Shown here: one piece after another, positions 39,649-47,850 of the stretch
Numbering within the stretch: the stretch's first letter is position 1
Layout: each line of letters opens with the position of its first letter
Notes under the pieces: generated by a model
What the model saw: the letters and a program-made list of their open reading frames with translations, nothing else
The model's database searches: none
What the model was told of the DNA's origin: nothing
Position numbers and translations under genes: made by a program
Assembly: GCF_040419245.1 (NCBI RefSeq)
Contig: NZ_JAZHOH010000001.1
Span: 2,108,001 to 2,172,000 of the forward strand
DNA length: 64,000 nucleotides
Origin: Ewingella sp. CoE-038-23
GTDB taxonomy: Bacteria; Pseudomonadota; Gammaproteobacteria; Enterobacterales; Enterobacteriaceae
Direction: 5' to 3'

Positions 39649-40989
39649 TTATCCTTCTGAAGACTTTAAGGCGGGCGTCGGCGCAACAAAGCCCTTGGCC
39701 CAGGTCGGCAGCGTCAATAGCCAGATTTCGCGCTGTGCCTCAAGGATCGCACCACGAGACACATCCTCGTGATAGCCCGATTTCTGCGACTTGGCGGCAG
39801 CGGGCAAGGTGAAGCTGGCGCTGCGGATCTGCTGCTGATAACGCGGCTGGCCGGTGGCGTTGTCCGCCCAGGAGAGCAAAGTCACCGGGCGCACGCTGAT
39901 CCGGTCGAGGGATTTGTAAGGCCACGGCTGGCCGTCGTCGGTATATTTCGCCATGAAATCCAGCGACTTGAGAATGCCGCCGCCCCTCGGTGTCTGGTAA
40001 TGCCACAGGTCAATGCCCTCTTTCTGCGCCAGCACCGCCATCAGACTAATGGCCTGCAGGTCAAAGTAGCTGTAATGGAAGGAGCGCGTGCGGGCCAGTT
40101 CAGCGGGCTGGGTGCCGTCAGGCATCAGCTGCACGTCGAGCTTACTCTTCATCAGCTTGATCATCTTTTTCACCACCTCGGGCTGGTCGAGATACCAGGC
40201 GATGCCCGCCACCTGCGTGGCATACCAGTTGCCGTGGTTGTTCTTGGTACGGCTCTCTTTGAGCGCCAGCTTGTTGGTTTGCAGCCAGTCGAGATATTCG
40301 GACATCCACTGGCGCATCGCCTCCTGGTCTGGCTTTTTCCACGCTGCGTTGCCGTCAAGCAGCACCAGCGAGTCGACAATTCGGGTCGAGAAGTAGCGCC
40401 CGTCGAGCACGCCCGCGTTACGACCCGCCGCAATCCCCGGCACGCCTTGGGCAAAATTCAGGTTCGGGTTCATGCGGGTTTCTGGGTTGATGAACCACGT
40501 CCTTAGCAGACTGGCGGCCTTATCGGCATATTTCTGCTCGCCGGAGAAGTACCACGCCAGCGTCAGGTTCTGCACTCGCGCGGTAAAGTCGGCCAGGCGC
40601 ACGCCGTCGCTCTGGTCATTTTTACTGGCCGGATTCACCTTGCCGTCTTTGCGCACCCACGGCAGGCCGTCCGGCTTGCTGCTGTCCGCCCACCAGTAGG
40701 CGCTCAGGCTGAGATAGTCATGCTTGGAGCCGCTCGGCGGCGTCATACCTTTGTCCGTCACGCTGAGGTTCGGCTTCTCCAGCGCCTTGTCAGCCGCCGC
40801 GAGCAGTTGGCGGTAAGCCTCTTGGGTCTGCTGCGCCGCCTGATGTTGCGCCAGCTGCTGTTTCACCACGGCCAACTGCGCGGGTTGTAAAAATGCCGGT
40901 TCAGCCGCTAATAGCGATCCGCTAAACCCAAGGCTAATAGCCACCGCCAGTCGGGCAGATGGCCGAAAAATGGAGCTGAATAATGTCAT
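39649..40989 (-). CDS. Secreted alginate-lyase-domain protein (PF05426 type, PL5/PL38-like)
   Basis: 446 residues from the ATG at 40989, chosen because AAGGGAAGGAC precedes it and the protein then starts with a typical signal peptide (cleavage near LLAA/E, residue 29). The alginate_lyase (alpha/alpha) toroid covers about 85-380, with the signature NNHGNWY at 250-256 and the Arg302/His305/Tyr308 group in RTRSFHYSYFDL. It would depolymerise alginate or a related polyuronide in the periplasm, feeding the symporter at 41273 and the cytosolic PL17 enzyme. Which CAZy family it falls in (PL5 or PL38) is unresolved. It heads the four-gene minus-strand operon. Confidence 0.82.
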   Translation of the reverse strand: MTLFSSIFRPSARLAVAISLGFSGSLLAAEPAFLQPAQLAVVKQQLAQHQAAQQTQEAYRQLLAAADKALEKPNLSVTDKGMTPPSGSKHDYLSLSAYWWADSSKPDGLPWVRKDGKVNPASKNDQSDGVRLADFTARVQNLTLAWYFSGEQKYADKAASLLRTWFINPETRMNPNLNFAQGVPGIAAGRNAGVLDGRYFSTRIVDSLVLLDGNAAWKKPDQEAMRQWMSEYLDWLQTNKLALKESRTKNNHGNWYATQVAGIAWYLDQPEVVKKMIKLMKSKLDVQLMPDGTQPAELARTRSFHYSYFDLQAISLMAVLAQKEGIDLWHYQTPRGGGILKSLDFMAKYTDDGQPWPYKSLDRISVRPVTLLSWADNATGQPRYQQQIRSASFTLPAAAKSQKSGYHEDVSRGAILEAQREIWLLTLPTWAKGFVAPTPALKSSEG

Positions 40990-41031
40990 GTCCTTCCCTT
41001 GTTCGCGCTGGTCTACCTTTCTTTTAGTAAT

Positions 41032-41053
41032 ACAAATAAAGCAGACTATTTTC
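41032..41053. promoter_or_regulatory. Imperfect inverted repeat near the lyase start
   Basis: ACAAATA (41032-41038) and TATTTTC (41047-41053), a degraded version of the perfect repeat at 41136-41159, in the divergent control region between the lyase and the symporter genes. Confidence 0.25.
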
Positions 41054-41135
41054 GAATTTGCCACGTTTCGCTCCGCCTTTTCACTTCATTAATGCGATAA
41101 AAGGCTGACAAAGTGACACTCTTCACAACTTAGCA

Positions 41136-41159
41136 ACAAATACCGTCTTTCTTATTTGT
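41136..41159. promoter_or_regulatory. Candidate operator in the divergent alginate-cluster promoter region
   Basis: ACAAATA (41136-41142) and TATTTGT (41153-41159) form a perfect inverted repeat with a 10-bp spacer. It sits between the divergent lyase operon and the symporter gene, where the GntR regulator would be expected to act. Assignment to that regulator is speculative. Confidence 0.35.
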
Positions 41160-41272
41160 CCGACTTTTAATTTCAAATCCCTCTCCTACTATTGCTCACT
41201 GAGCATGCGCAAAAGATAACCAAAAGCAGCTTCTCGACAAACACTCACCCAACACCGAAGAGATTAACGACG

Positions 41273-43057
41273 ATGGATATTAACGTTCTAGTGATGATCG
41301 GTTACTTCGTGTTAATGATTGCGATCAGTTACGCGTTCAAGAAGATGGCCTCCGGCTCGTCCAGCCACTACTTTCGCGGCGGCGGCCGTATGCTGTGGTG
41401 GATGGTCGGCGCGACGGCCTTCATGATTCAGTTTAGCGCCTGGACCTTCACCGGCGCCGCCGGGCAGGCCTATCGCTACGGGTTCAACGTGGTCAGCGTG
41501 TTCGCCGGTAACGTGTTTGGTTATCTGGTGGCATGGTGGTGGTTCGCCACCCGTTTTCGCCAACTGCGCGTCGATACCGCCACCGAAGCGATCAATCATC
41601 GCTTCGGCAAAGGCAATGAGCAGTTCTTCACTTGGATGATCATCCCGCTAAGTATCCTAAGCGCCGGGGTGTGGCTAAACAGCCTGGCAGTGTTTGCCAG
41701 CGCGGTGTTCCACCATGATGTCACCCTGACGCTGTGGGTTACCGGGCTGGTGGTGCTGGTGATCTCCCTGCTGAGCGGGGCGTGGGGCGTGGTCGCCAGT
41801 GACTTTGTGCAGACGCTGGTAGTGGCGATTATTTCTATTGCCTGCGCCGTGGTGGCCTTGATCAAGGTGGGCGGGCCGGTGAATTTAGTCACCGAATTCC
41901 CCTCGGGGTTCTTCACCGGGCCGGACGTCGGGCCGCACTACATCACGCTGCTGGTGGCCTGCTTCCTGTTCTTCTTCATCAAAAACGTGCAAAGCATTAA
42001 TAATCTGCAAGATTCCTACCGGTTTCTTAATGCCAAAGACAGTTTTAATGCCAAAAAAGCCGCGCTGTTCGCACTGGTGCTGATGTTTATCGGCACGCTG
42101 ATTTGGTTTATTCCGCCGTGGGCCGTGGCGGTGCTTTACCCCGACGCCGCCACGGCTCACCCAGAATTGGGCAAAAACGCCACTGACGCGGTGTATTTAA
42201 TTTTCGCCGAGCGCGCCATGCCGCTGGGCACGGTCGGGCTGCTGATGGCGGGGCTGTTCGCCGCGACGATGTCTTCAATGGACTGCGCGCTGAATCGCAA
42301 TTCGGGAATTTTCGTGCGCAGCTTCTGGACGCCTATCGTCAACCGCCACAGCGAGCGCAGCGATAAATACCAGCTGCGCGTGGGCCAGGCGGCCTGCGTG
42401 GTCAACGGCGTGTTGGTCATTCTGGTGGCGCAATACATGCACACCATGCAGACCGTTAGCCTGTTTGATTTGATGATGAAAGTCGGCACGCTGATGCAGG
42501 CGCCGATCGTCGTGCCGCTGTTTCTTGGGGTATTTATTCGCAAAACCCCTGACTGGGCGGGCTGGGCCACGGTGCTGTTCGGCCTGCTCGTGTCTTACGT
42601 GGTGGCGAACGTGTTTACCGCACCAGATCTGGTAAAACTGCTCGGGTTAACTTTCACCAACCGCGAGATGCTGGATATCGCCATCATGTGGAATATCTTC
42701 TCCCATCTGCTGTTCACCGGCGGCTTCTTCTGCCTGACCACCCTGTTCTATCGGGAGCAAACCAGCGAACGCTCGGCCATTCGCGACGCCTTCTTCCGCG
42801 ACATGCAGCGTCCGGTGTATGCCGATGATGAGCAAGACGAGTTTGACCGCCTACAACGAGACAAGATTGGTAAGATTTCCATGTACATGGGCGCAGGCCT
42901 GCTGCTAATGGTGCTGGTGCCTAACCCGCTGTGGGGCCGGGGCTTATTCCTCTTATGCGCCCTGAGCATTTTGATTTTTGGCTGGGTGTTGCATCGCAGT
43001 GCAGAACGCGGCGCGGCGCTGGCGGCCAGACAGCGACTTTCGGCGTCGCAAAGGTGA
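41273..43057 (+). CDS. SSS-family sodium:solute symporter (probable oligouronate importer)
   Basis: 594 residues from the ATG at 41273; the frame is open to 41192 but the family-like N-terminus (MDINVLVMIGYFVLMIAISYAF) begins here. About 13-15 hydrophobic helices of the LeuT-like SLC5/SSS fold are visible, including the GGRMLWWMVGATAFMIQFSAWTFTG region near 33-57 and MAGLFAATMSSMDCALNRNSG near 325-345. It would bring unsaturated oligouronates or DEH from the periplasm into the cytosol using the sodium gradient. It is divergent from the lyase operon by 283 bp. No KdgM-type outer-membrane porin is present in the window. Confidence 0.87.
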   Translation: MDINVLVMIGYFVLMIAISYAFKKMASGSSSHYFRGGGRMLWWMVGATAFMIQFSAWTFTGAAGQAYRYGFNVVSVFAGNVFGYLVAWWWFATRFRQLRVDTATEAINHRFGKGNEQFFTWMIIPLSILSAGVWLNSLAVFASAVFHHDVTLTLWVTGLVVLVISLLSGAWGVVASDFVQTLVVAIISIACAVVALIKVGGPVNLVTEFPSGFFTGPDVGPHYITLLVACFLFFFIKNVQSINNLQDSYRFLNAKDSFNAKKAALFALVLMFIGTLIWFIPPWAVAVLYPDAATAHPELGKNATDAVYLIFAERAMPLGTVGLLMAGLFAATMSSMDCALNRNSGIFVRSFWTPIVNRHSERSDKYQLRVGQAACVVNGVLVILVAQYMHTMQTVSLFDLMMKVGTLMQAPIVVPLFLGVFIRKTPDWAGWATVLFGLLVSYVVANVFTAPDLVKLLGLTFTNREMLDIAIMWNIFSHLLFTGGFFCLTTLFYREQTSERSAIRDAFFRDMQRPVYADDEQDEFDRLQRDKIGKISMYMGAGLLLMVLVPNPLWGRGLFLLCALSILIFGWVLHRSAERGAALAARQRLSASQR

Positions 43058-43147
43058 TCTGAGTACAAATTTGCAGCCAGAGGATTATGCCATAAAGACA
43101 TACATTTAATATGGTTTTCATGTCAATACAGACAAATGACATACGGC

Positions 43148-43176
43148 GTTAAATAAATACTTCAGTGGTATTTAAC
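43148..43176. repeat. Inverted repeats upstream of the GG-leader peptide gene
   Basis: GTTAAATA (43148-43155) and TATTTAAC (43169-43176) form a perfect 8-bp inverted repeat. A second pair, ATGTCA (43120-43125) and TGACAT (43136-43141), lies just upstream, and a third hairpin, GCTGATGG/CCATCAGC (43220-43227 and 43249-43256), lies just before the ribosome binding site. Together they suggest a regulated promoter and leader. Confidence 0.4.
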
Positions 43177-43274
43177 CGATCACTTATTTAGATTTCCTCA
43201 CCGGGGCAACTACATGAACGCTGATGGCGCTGCCCTAACCTTATTAGCCCATCAGCCTTATCAAGGAAAAGATA

Positions 43275-43505
43275 ATGAAACAACTGACAACTCAAGAAAT
43301 GGAATCAGTACAAGGCGGATTCCTGTTTGATGCTTTGAAAGGTGCACTGACCGCGGGTAGCGATAAACCAGGTTATGATGTTGGACACGACGCTGGCAAA
43401 ATGGTTAACGACGTAATCAACTGCACCCAAAACCTGACCTACAACGTGGCTCAGACCACGACTTCTATGGTGAAAGGTTTCTTCAGTGGCCTGTTCGGTC
43501 GCTAA
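43275..43505 (+). CDS. Small peptide with a double-glycine leader (bacteriocin-like precursor)
   Basis: 76 residues with a strong AAGGAAAAG site. The N-terminus MKQLTTQEMESVQGG fits the double-glycine leader consensus (hydrophobic -12, Glu -8, hydrophobic -4, Gly-Gly at -2/-1), predicting cleavage after residue 15 and a 61-residue mature peptide. The mature part is Gly/Asn/Thr-rich with one Cys in VINCTQN, and ends in the amphipathic, Gly-rich GFFSGLFGR. Such leaders are cut by C39 peptidase-containing ABC exporters; none is in the window. The convergent CPBP protease gene could be an immunity or processing partner. I do not recognise the family; a membrane-active class II microcin or a signalling peptide are options. 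Confidence 0.7.
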   Translation: MKQLTTQEMESVQGGFLFDALKGALTAGSDKPGYDVGHDAGKMVNDVINCTQNLTYNVAQTTTSMVKGFFSGLFGR

Positions 43506-43534
43506 GCCTTATCAGTAGAAGCAAGTAGTGCAAT

Positions 43535-43561
43535 AAAGCCTCTGTTGAAACAGAGGCTTTT
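43535..43561. terminator. Terminator between the peptide gene and the CPBP gene
   Basis: AAAGCCTCTGTT, loop GA, AACAGAGGCTTTT, with A and T tracts usable on both strands; the minus-strand gene stops at 43566 just beside it. Confidence 0.85.
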
Positions 43562-43565
43562 GCTT

Positions 43566-44390
43566 TTATGCCGCTTTAACGTGTTGCAGTACCGGATAGG
43601 TAAAGAACAGCAGTTGGCACAGGTTCAACCCAACGTGGAACAGCACCGCAACCCACAGTTTTCCACTCCACATCCACGCCAGCCCGTAAATCAGCCCGGC
43701 CAGCGTGGCAAAAATCACCAGCAAAGCCCCACCCGCGAAATGCAAGGCACCAAAGAGCAGCGAGGCGATCACCAATGCCAGCACCGGATGCATTACCGAC
43801 GCTAAACGCTGCTGAATATAGCCGCGGAATAACGCCTCTTCCGCCAGCGAAACGAAGAAGATATTCGCCAGCACGAACTGGAACAACCACGCCGGATGGT
43901 GAAGCTCCACCTTCAACCCACCCATCGCTACCGCCACCATTAACAGCGCGGGCACCGCCACCACCAACGCCAGCCACTGCCAAGACTTGGCCTGCGAGTG
44001 GGTCGGCGCGGTGAATAACGACTTCAGGCAGATAAGCAATACGAAAGGCACCAGCGCTTTGTCGAGGTTGTAATACATCGAGAAAGGCGCGCTTTCCGGC
44101 CCGGCTTTAACGCCATCCAGCACTTTGAGGTTATGGAATCCGGGGATCAGGTGCAGCATCAGTCCTACCGAGACCATCACCAGTAAAATCTCCAGCCCAG
44201 TGCGCAGCGCCCTGCCGTTGAATTTACAGTAAACCCCGGCAATCACCGCCAGCACGACCAAAAACGCCAGCGCGCGCCAGTCAAGAACATGGGTGACTGC
44301 CCCAATAGCGGCAGTCACCACCAGCAGAGCAACGGACAGTTTTTTATTAAATTGGAGTACGAGTAATGATGCAGCCAGTAAGAACCACAT
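43566..44390 (-). CDS. CPBP (CAAX protease-like) intramembrane metalloprotease
   Basis: 274 residues with about eight hydrophobic helices. The Abi/CPBP signatures are complete: EEALFR at 184-189 (Glu184-Glu185 and Arg189), the motif-2 His217 in GALHFAGG, and motif-3 His252/Asn256 in FHVGLNL. Members cleave CAAX-like proteins or confer self-immunity to bacteriocins, as for plantaricin and sakacin loci. It faces the GG-leader peptide gene tail to tail, and an AAGGGAAG site precedes the ATG. Immunity function is inferred from context. Confidence 0.84.
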   Translation of the reverse strand: MWFLLAASLLVLQFNKKLSVALLVVTAAIGAVTHVLDWRALAFLVVLAVIAGVYCKFNGRALRTGLEILLVMVSVGLMLHLIPGFHNLKVLDGVKAGPESAPFSMYYNLDKALVPFVLLICLKSLFTAPTHSQAKSWQWLALVVAVPALLMVAVAMGGLKVELHHPAWLFQFVLANIFFVSLAEEALFRGYIQQRLASVMHPVLALVIASLLFGALHFAGGALLVIFATLAGLIYGLAWMWSGKLWVAVLFHVGLNLCQLLFFTYPVLQHVKAA

Positions 44391-44570
44391 ATGCTTCCCT
44401 TAATTATGTTTTAGAAAATCGCGACGAAACATAGCATTAGGAGGGGGAATGGGTGAATGGTTGCATTTAAAATAGTTTCTGATCTGGTCTGGTAATATTT
44501 GCGCTCTCTCCATTTCAAGGAGAAGGAGTAAGCCAGGCTGCAATCTACTGTAAGCCGCTGAATTTTTTGT

Positions 44571-44613
44571 AATACCCCCTCCCAGCCTCCCCCTTTTCAG
44601 GGGAGGAGCAAAC
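44571..44613 (-). repeat. REP-like module fused to mosaic repeat copy 4
   Basis: On the minus strand it reads GTTTGCTCCTCCCCTG, AAAAGGGGGAGGCTGGG, AGGGGGTATT, the same module as at 18005. It is directly followed on the plus strand by the mosaic repeat at 44618, as at 35509-35546. Confidence 0.78.
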
Positions 44614-44617
44614 ACAA

Positions 44618-44928
44618 CCCCAAGAAAAAAACCTGAAACGGCACGGTTGAAATGCCAGTAGGTCGCGTTCAGAAGTGACGCCGAATGAATGGTTCGAGAC
44701 CATAGGCTCGAAGCCTGAAATTCGGGAACCGCCTAAGCGGCGGCACTTCGCGACGATCACAAAGGTGCCTGAAACACGTCCATTCAGACCCTGCGAAGCC
44801 TCGATCTTCCAACAGCCAAAAACGCAGGATTCCAAAGGGTTTCGTTTAAAACCCTTTGGGCCAGTGTGGGCGGCGAGCCCACGGTTTTGACCTTTGAGGT
44901 CGGTGTGGGCGGCCAGCCCAAAACAAAC
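44618..44928 (+). repeat. Mosaic palindromic repeat, copy 4
   Basis: Forward orientation and the most complete copy: GAAACGGCACGGTTGA, GCGTTCAGAAGTGACGCCG, GGTTCGAGACC with GGCTCGAAGCC, ACCGCCTAAGCGGCGG, CCTGAAACACGTCC, CCCTGCGAAGCCTCGATC, CCAAAGGGTTT with AAACCCTTTGG, and GTGGGC with GCCCAC. It ends only a few bases before the copper-ATPase promoter at 44932. Small open frames within it (for example 44545-44835 and 44784-44984 on the minus strand) follow the repeat, not protein-like content. Confidence 0.88.
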
Positions 44929-44931
44929 TCC

Positions 44932-44962
44932 TTGACCTTCCCCTGACTGGAAGGTCTAAGCT
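44932..44962 (+). promoter_or_regulatory. CueR-type (MerR-family) promoter of the copper ATPase
   Basis: A -35 box TTGACC (44932-44937) and -10 TAAGCT (44957-44962) are 19 bp apart, the overlong spacing of MerR-family promoters. Between them the dyad ACCTTCC...GGAAGGT (44935-44955) is the CueR operator pattern known from E. coli copA. Copper-induced expression is therefore very likely. No cueR gene is in the window. Confidence 0.88.
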
Positions 44963-44995
44963 TCCTGCAACACATCATGTTCAAGGAGTAACATC

Positions 44996-47503
44996 ATGGC
45001 TCTTCCATCTAGCTCCACCCTATCCACGCGTCTGAGTTTGCCGGTCGAAGGGATGACCTGCGCCTCCTGCGTTGGCCGCGTTGAGCGGGCATTAAAAGCC
45101 GTGCCCGGCGTGGAGACTGCGGCAGTAAATCTTGCCACTGAACGTGCTGATATTACTTTCAGCGAACAGGCTGACCCGCAGGCGGCGATTAAAGCGATTG
45201 AAAATGCGGGGTATGAGGTTCGCGAAGAAACTACCGAACTGGCTATCGAAGAGATGACCTGCGCGTCCTGCGTCGGTCGGGTGGAAAAGGCTTTCCGCAA
45301 ACTGCCGGGAGTGCTGGAAGCGAGTGTCAATCTGGCGACCGAACGCGCGCAGGTACGCCATCTGGCGGGCGTGGTGACCCTTCACGACCTTGAAAATGCC
45401 GTCGAACAGGCGGGTTATAAATCACATCGCTTATCGGAGAAAACGGCCGATTCGGCTGACCAGGACAGCGAACGCCGGGAAAACGAGGCCAAGTCGTTGC
45501 GTCGTTCGCTGCTGATTGCCTTCGTGCTCACCCTGCCGGTATTTATCCTTGAGATGGGCTCGCACCTGATCCCGCCAATGCATCACTGGGTGATGACCAC
45601 TATTGGCGAGCAGAACAGCTGGTATCTGCAGTTTGTACTCGCCACGCTGGTGCTGTTTGGCCCCGGCCTGCGCTTCTTTCGCAAAGGGATCCCGGCGCTG
45701 TTGCGCGCTGGCCCTGATATGAACTCGCTGGTTTCGGTGGGGACGGCGGCGGCTTACGGCTACTCGGTGATTGCGACCTTTGTGCCACAAATTCTGCCGC
45801 AGGGCACGGCGAACGTCTATTTCGAAGCCGCCACGGTTATCGTCACGCTGATCCTGCTTGGCCGCACGCTAGAGGCCCGCGCTAAGGGCCGCACTTCACA
45901 AGCGATTAAACGTTTAGTTGGCCTGCAGGCCAAAACGGCACGCGTCGAGCGTCAGGGCGAAACCCTTGAAATCCCTCTCGATCGGGTCACCACCGGCGAC
46001 ATCGTGCTGGTGCGTCCCGGCGAGAAGATCCCGGTCGATGGCGAAGTGGTGGAAGGCTCCTCCTACGTAGATGAAAGCATGATCACCGGCGAGCCCGTAC
46101 CGGTCTCGAAAAATGCCGGAGCCGAGGTGGTTGGCGGCACAATTAACAAAACGGGTGCCTTTAGTTTCCGCGTCACCAAGGTCGGTTCCAACACCGTGCT
46201 GGCGCAAATTATTCGTCTGGTAGAGGAAGCTCAAGGCTCGAAACTGCCGATCCAGGCGCTGGTCGATAAAGTCACCATGTGGTTCGTTCCGGCTGTCATG
46301 GCGGCGGCGCTGGTCACCTTCCTGCTCTGGCTGTTCCTCGGCCCGACGCCTGCCCTGACCTTCGCGCTGGTTAACGCCGTGGCGGTGCTGATCATCGCCT
46401 GCCCTTGCGCCATGGGATTGGCAACGCCGACCTCCATCATGGTCGGCACTGGCCGGGCGGCCGAACTGGGCGTACTGTTCCGCAAAGGGGAAGCCTTGCA
46501 GGCATTGCGCGACGTGAGCGTGATCGCCCTCGACAAAACCGGCACCCTGACCAAAGGCCGCCCTGAGCTGACCGACCTCGAGCCAGCCGCAGGTTTTGAG
46601 TATGACGAAGTTCTGTCACTGGTCGCCGCCGTGGAAACGCGCTCCGAGCACCCTATCGCCGAGGCTATCGTCGCCGCCGCCAAGCAGCGTGATATCAAAC
46701 TTGCCGCCATAGAGAGCTTCGAGGCGACGCCGGGCTTTGGTGTCTCCGCCAAAGTAGATGGCCGCACCATTTCGGTCGGTGCCGACCGGTTTATGACCCA
46801 ACTGGGGCTGGACGTGGCGGGCTTCCAGTCCACCGCAAAACGCCTTGGCGAGCAGGGAAAAAGTCCGCTGTATGCCGCCATTGATGGCCGTTTGGCGGCA
46901 GTTATCGCCGTCGCCGACCCTATCAAGGAGAGCACCCCGGAGGCCATAAAAGCTCTGCACGCGCTGGGTCTGAAAGTGGCGATGATCACCGGGGATAATG
47001 CGGCAACGGCAGCGGCCATTGCCAAACAACTGGGGATTGATGAAGTGGCCGCCGAAGTCCTGCCGGACGGCAAAGTCGCCGCCCTGAAGCAATTCCGCAC
47101 CGGCGGCGCGCGCGTGGCCTTTGTCGGCGATGGTATCAATGACGCCCCGGCGCTGGCCGAGGCCGACGTCGGTCTGGCAATTGGCACCGGCACAGACGTC
47201 GCCATCGAGGCGGCCGACGTGGTGTTGATGTCCGGCGACCTGCGCGGCGTGCCGAATGCTATCGCGCTCAGTCAGGCCACCATTCGCAACATTAAGCAGA
47301 ACCTGTTCTGGGCATTTGCCTATAACGTGGTGCTGATCCCGGTCGCGGCGGGCGCGCTCTATCCCGTCAATGGCACCCTGCTGTCGCCTATCTTTGCCGC
47401 TGCCGCGATGGCGCTTTCCAGCGTGTTTGTACTCGGCAACGCCCTGCGGCTGAAAGGCTTCCGGGCACCGATGGCGGTGGAAGGCTCGAAAGACGCGCGG
47501 TAA
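44996..47503 (+). CDS. copA: P1B-type copper-translocating ATPase
   Basis: 835 residues. Two N-terminal heavy-metal-associated domains carry CASC (22-25 and 89-92). Eight membrane helices follow, with the Cu(I)/Ag(I) motif CPC at 469-471, phosphorylation motif DKTGTLT at 513-519 (Asp513), the TGES-equivalent ITGEPVP, the HP dipeptide in SEHPIAEA and the [10 protein letters not shown] hinge. It exports Cu(I) (possibly Ag(I)) to the periplasm. Its sequence is closer in style to rhizobial ActP-type pumps than to E. coli CopA (GLSCGHC), so it may be an additional or replacement pump. AAGGAG precedes the ATG. The gene directly abuts the mosaic repeat. Confidence 0.93.
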   Translation: MALPSSSTLSTRLSLPVEGMTCASCVGRVERALKAVPGVETAAVNLATERADITFSEQADPQAAIKAIENAGYEVREETTELAIEEMTCASCVGRVEKAFRKLPGVLEASVNLATERAQVRHLAGVVTLHDLENAVEQAGYKSHRLSEKTADSADQDSERRENEAKSLRRSLLIAFVLTLPVFILEMGSHLIPPMHHWVMTTIGEQNSWYLQFVLATLVLFGPGLRFFRKGIPALLRAGPDMNSLVSVGTAAAYGYSVIATFVPQILPQGTANVYFEAATVIVTLILLGRTLEARAKGRTSQAIKRLVGLQAKTARVERQGETLEIPLDRVTTGDIVLVRPGEKIPVDGEVVEGSSYVDESMITGEPVPVSKNAGAEVVGGTINKTGAFSFRVTKVGSNTVLAQIIRLVEEAQGSKLPIQALVDKVTMWFVPAVMAAALVTFLLWLFLGPTPALTFALVNAVAVLIIACPCAMGLATPTSIMVGTGRAAELGVLFRKGEALQALRDVSVIALDKTGTLTKGRPELTDLEPAAGFEYDEVLSLVAAVETRSEHPIAEAIVAAAKQRDIKLAAIESFEATPGFGVSAKVDGRTISVGADRFMTQLGLDVAGFQSTAKRLGEQGKSPLYAAIDGRLAAVIAVADPIKESTPEAIKALHALGLKVAMITGDNAATAAAIAKQLGIDEVAAEVLPDGKVAALKQFRTGGARVAFVGDGINDAPALAEADVGLAIGTGTDVAIEAADVVLMSGDLRGVPNAIALSQATIRNIKQNLFWAFAYNVVLIPVAAGALYPVNGTLLSPIFAAAAMALSSVFVLGNALRLKGFRAPMAVEGSKDAR

Positions 47504-47850
47504 GGCAATTCAGCTTTAAAAAGGGCTTCTTCCTATTTTGCGGGAGAAGCCTGCTCCCTCATTTTCAGATCTTTATCCAACTGGATGCCCAGCGTGCGCA
47601 TTAACTCTCGAGCACTCATCCCAACCTAACCCAAGGATTTGCCCCTAAGATTGATGTGGATAGCCCTTTAAACACGGAGGCAAAATCCCGCCCCGCTCCC
47701 GCTCTTGGGCCCTGCTGCTACAAAACGCGCTGACATTCGTCGAGGTAATCCGTATTATACGCGGCACACTTATGCGTGATGCATAACCAGAATCTCGCGG
47801 GATAGGCGTTTGGCCTGTGCTGCCCATGAACGAATCGGTCACAAAATAAA
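47504..47850. other. Intergenic region between the copper ATPase and ttcA
   Basis: 347 bases. A GGCTTCT/AGAAGCC hairpin near 47525-47552 may end the ATPase transcript although no T-run follows. A 28-codon minus-strand frame (47619-47533, MSARELMRTLGIQ...) has no convincing support. The ttcA promoter (TATTAT near 47753) lies on the right. Confidence 0.35.
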
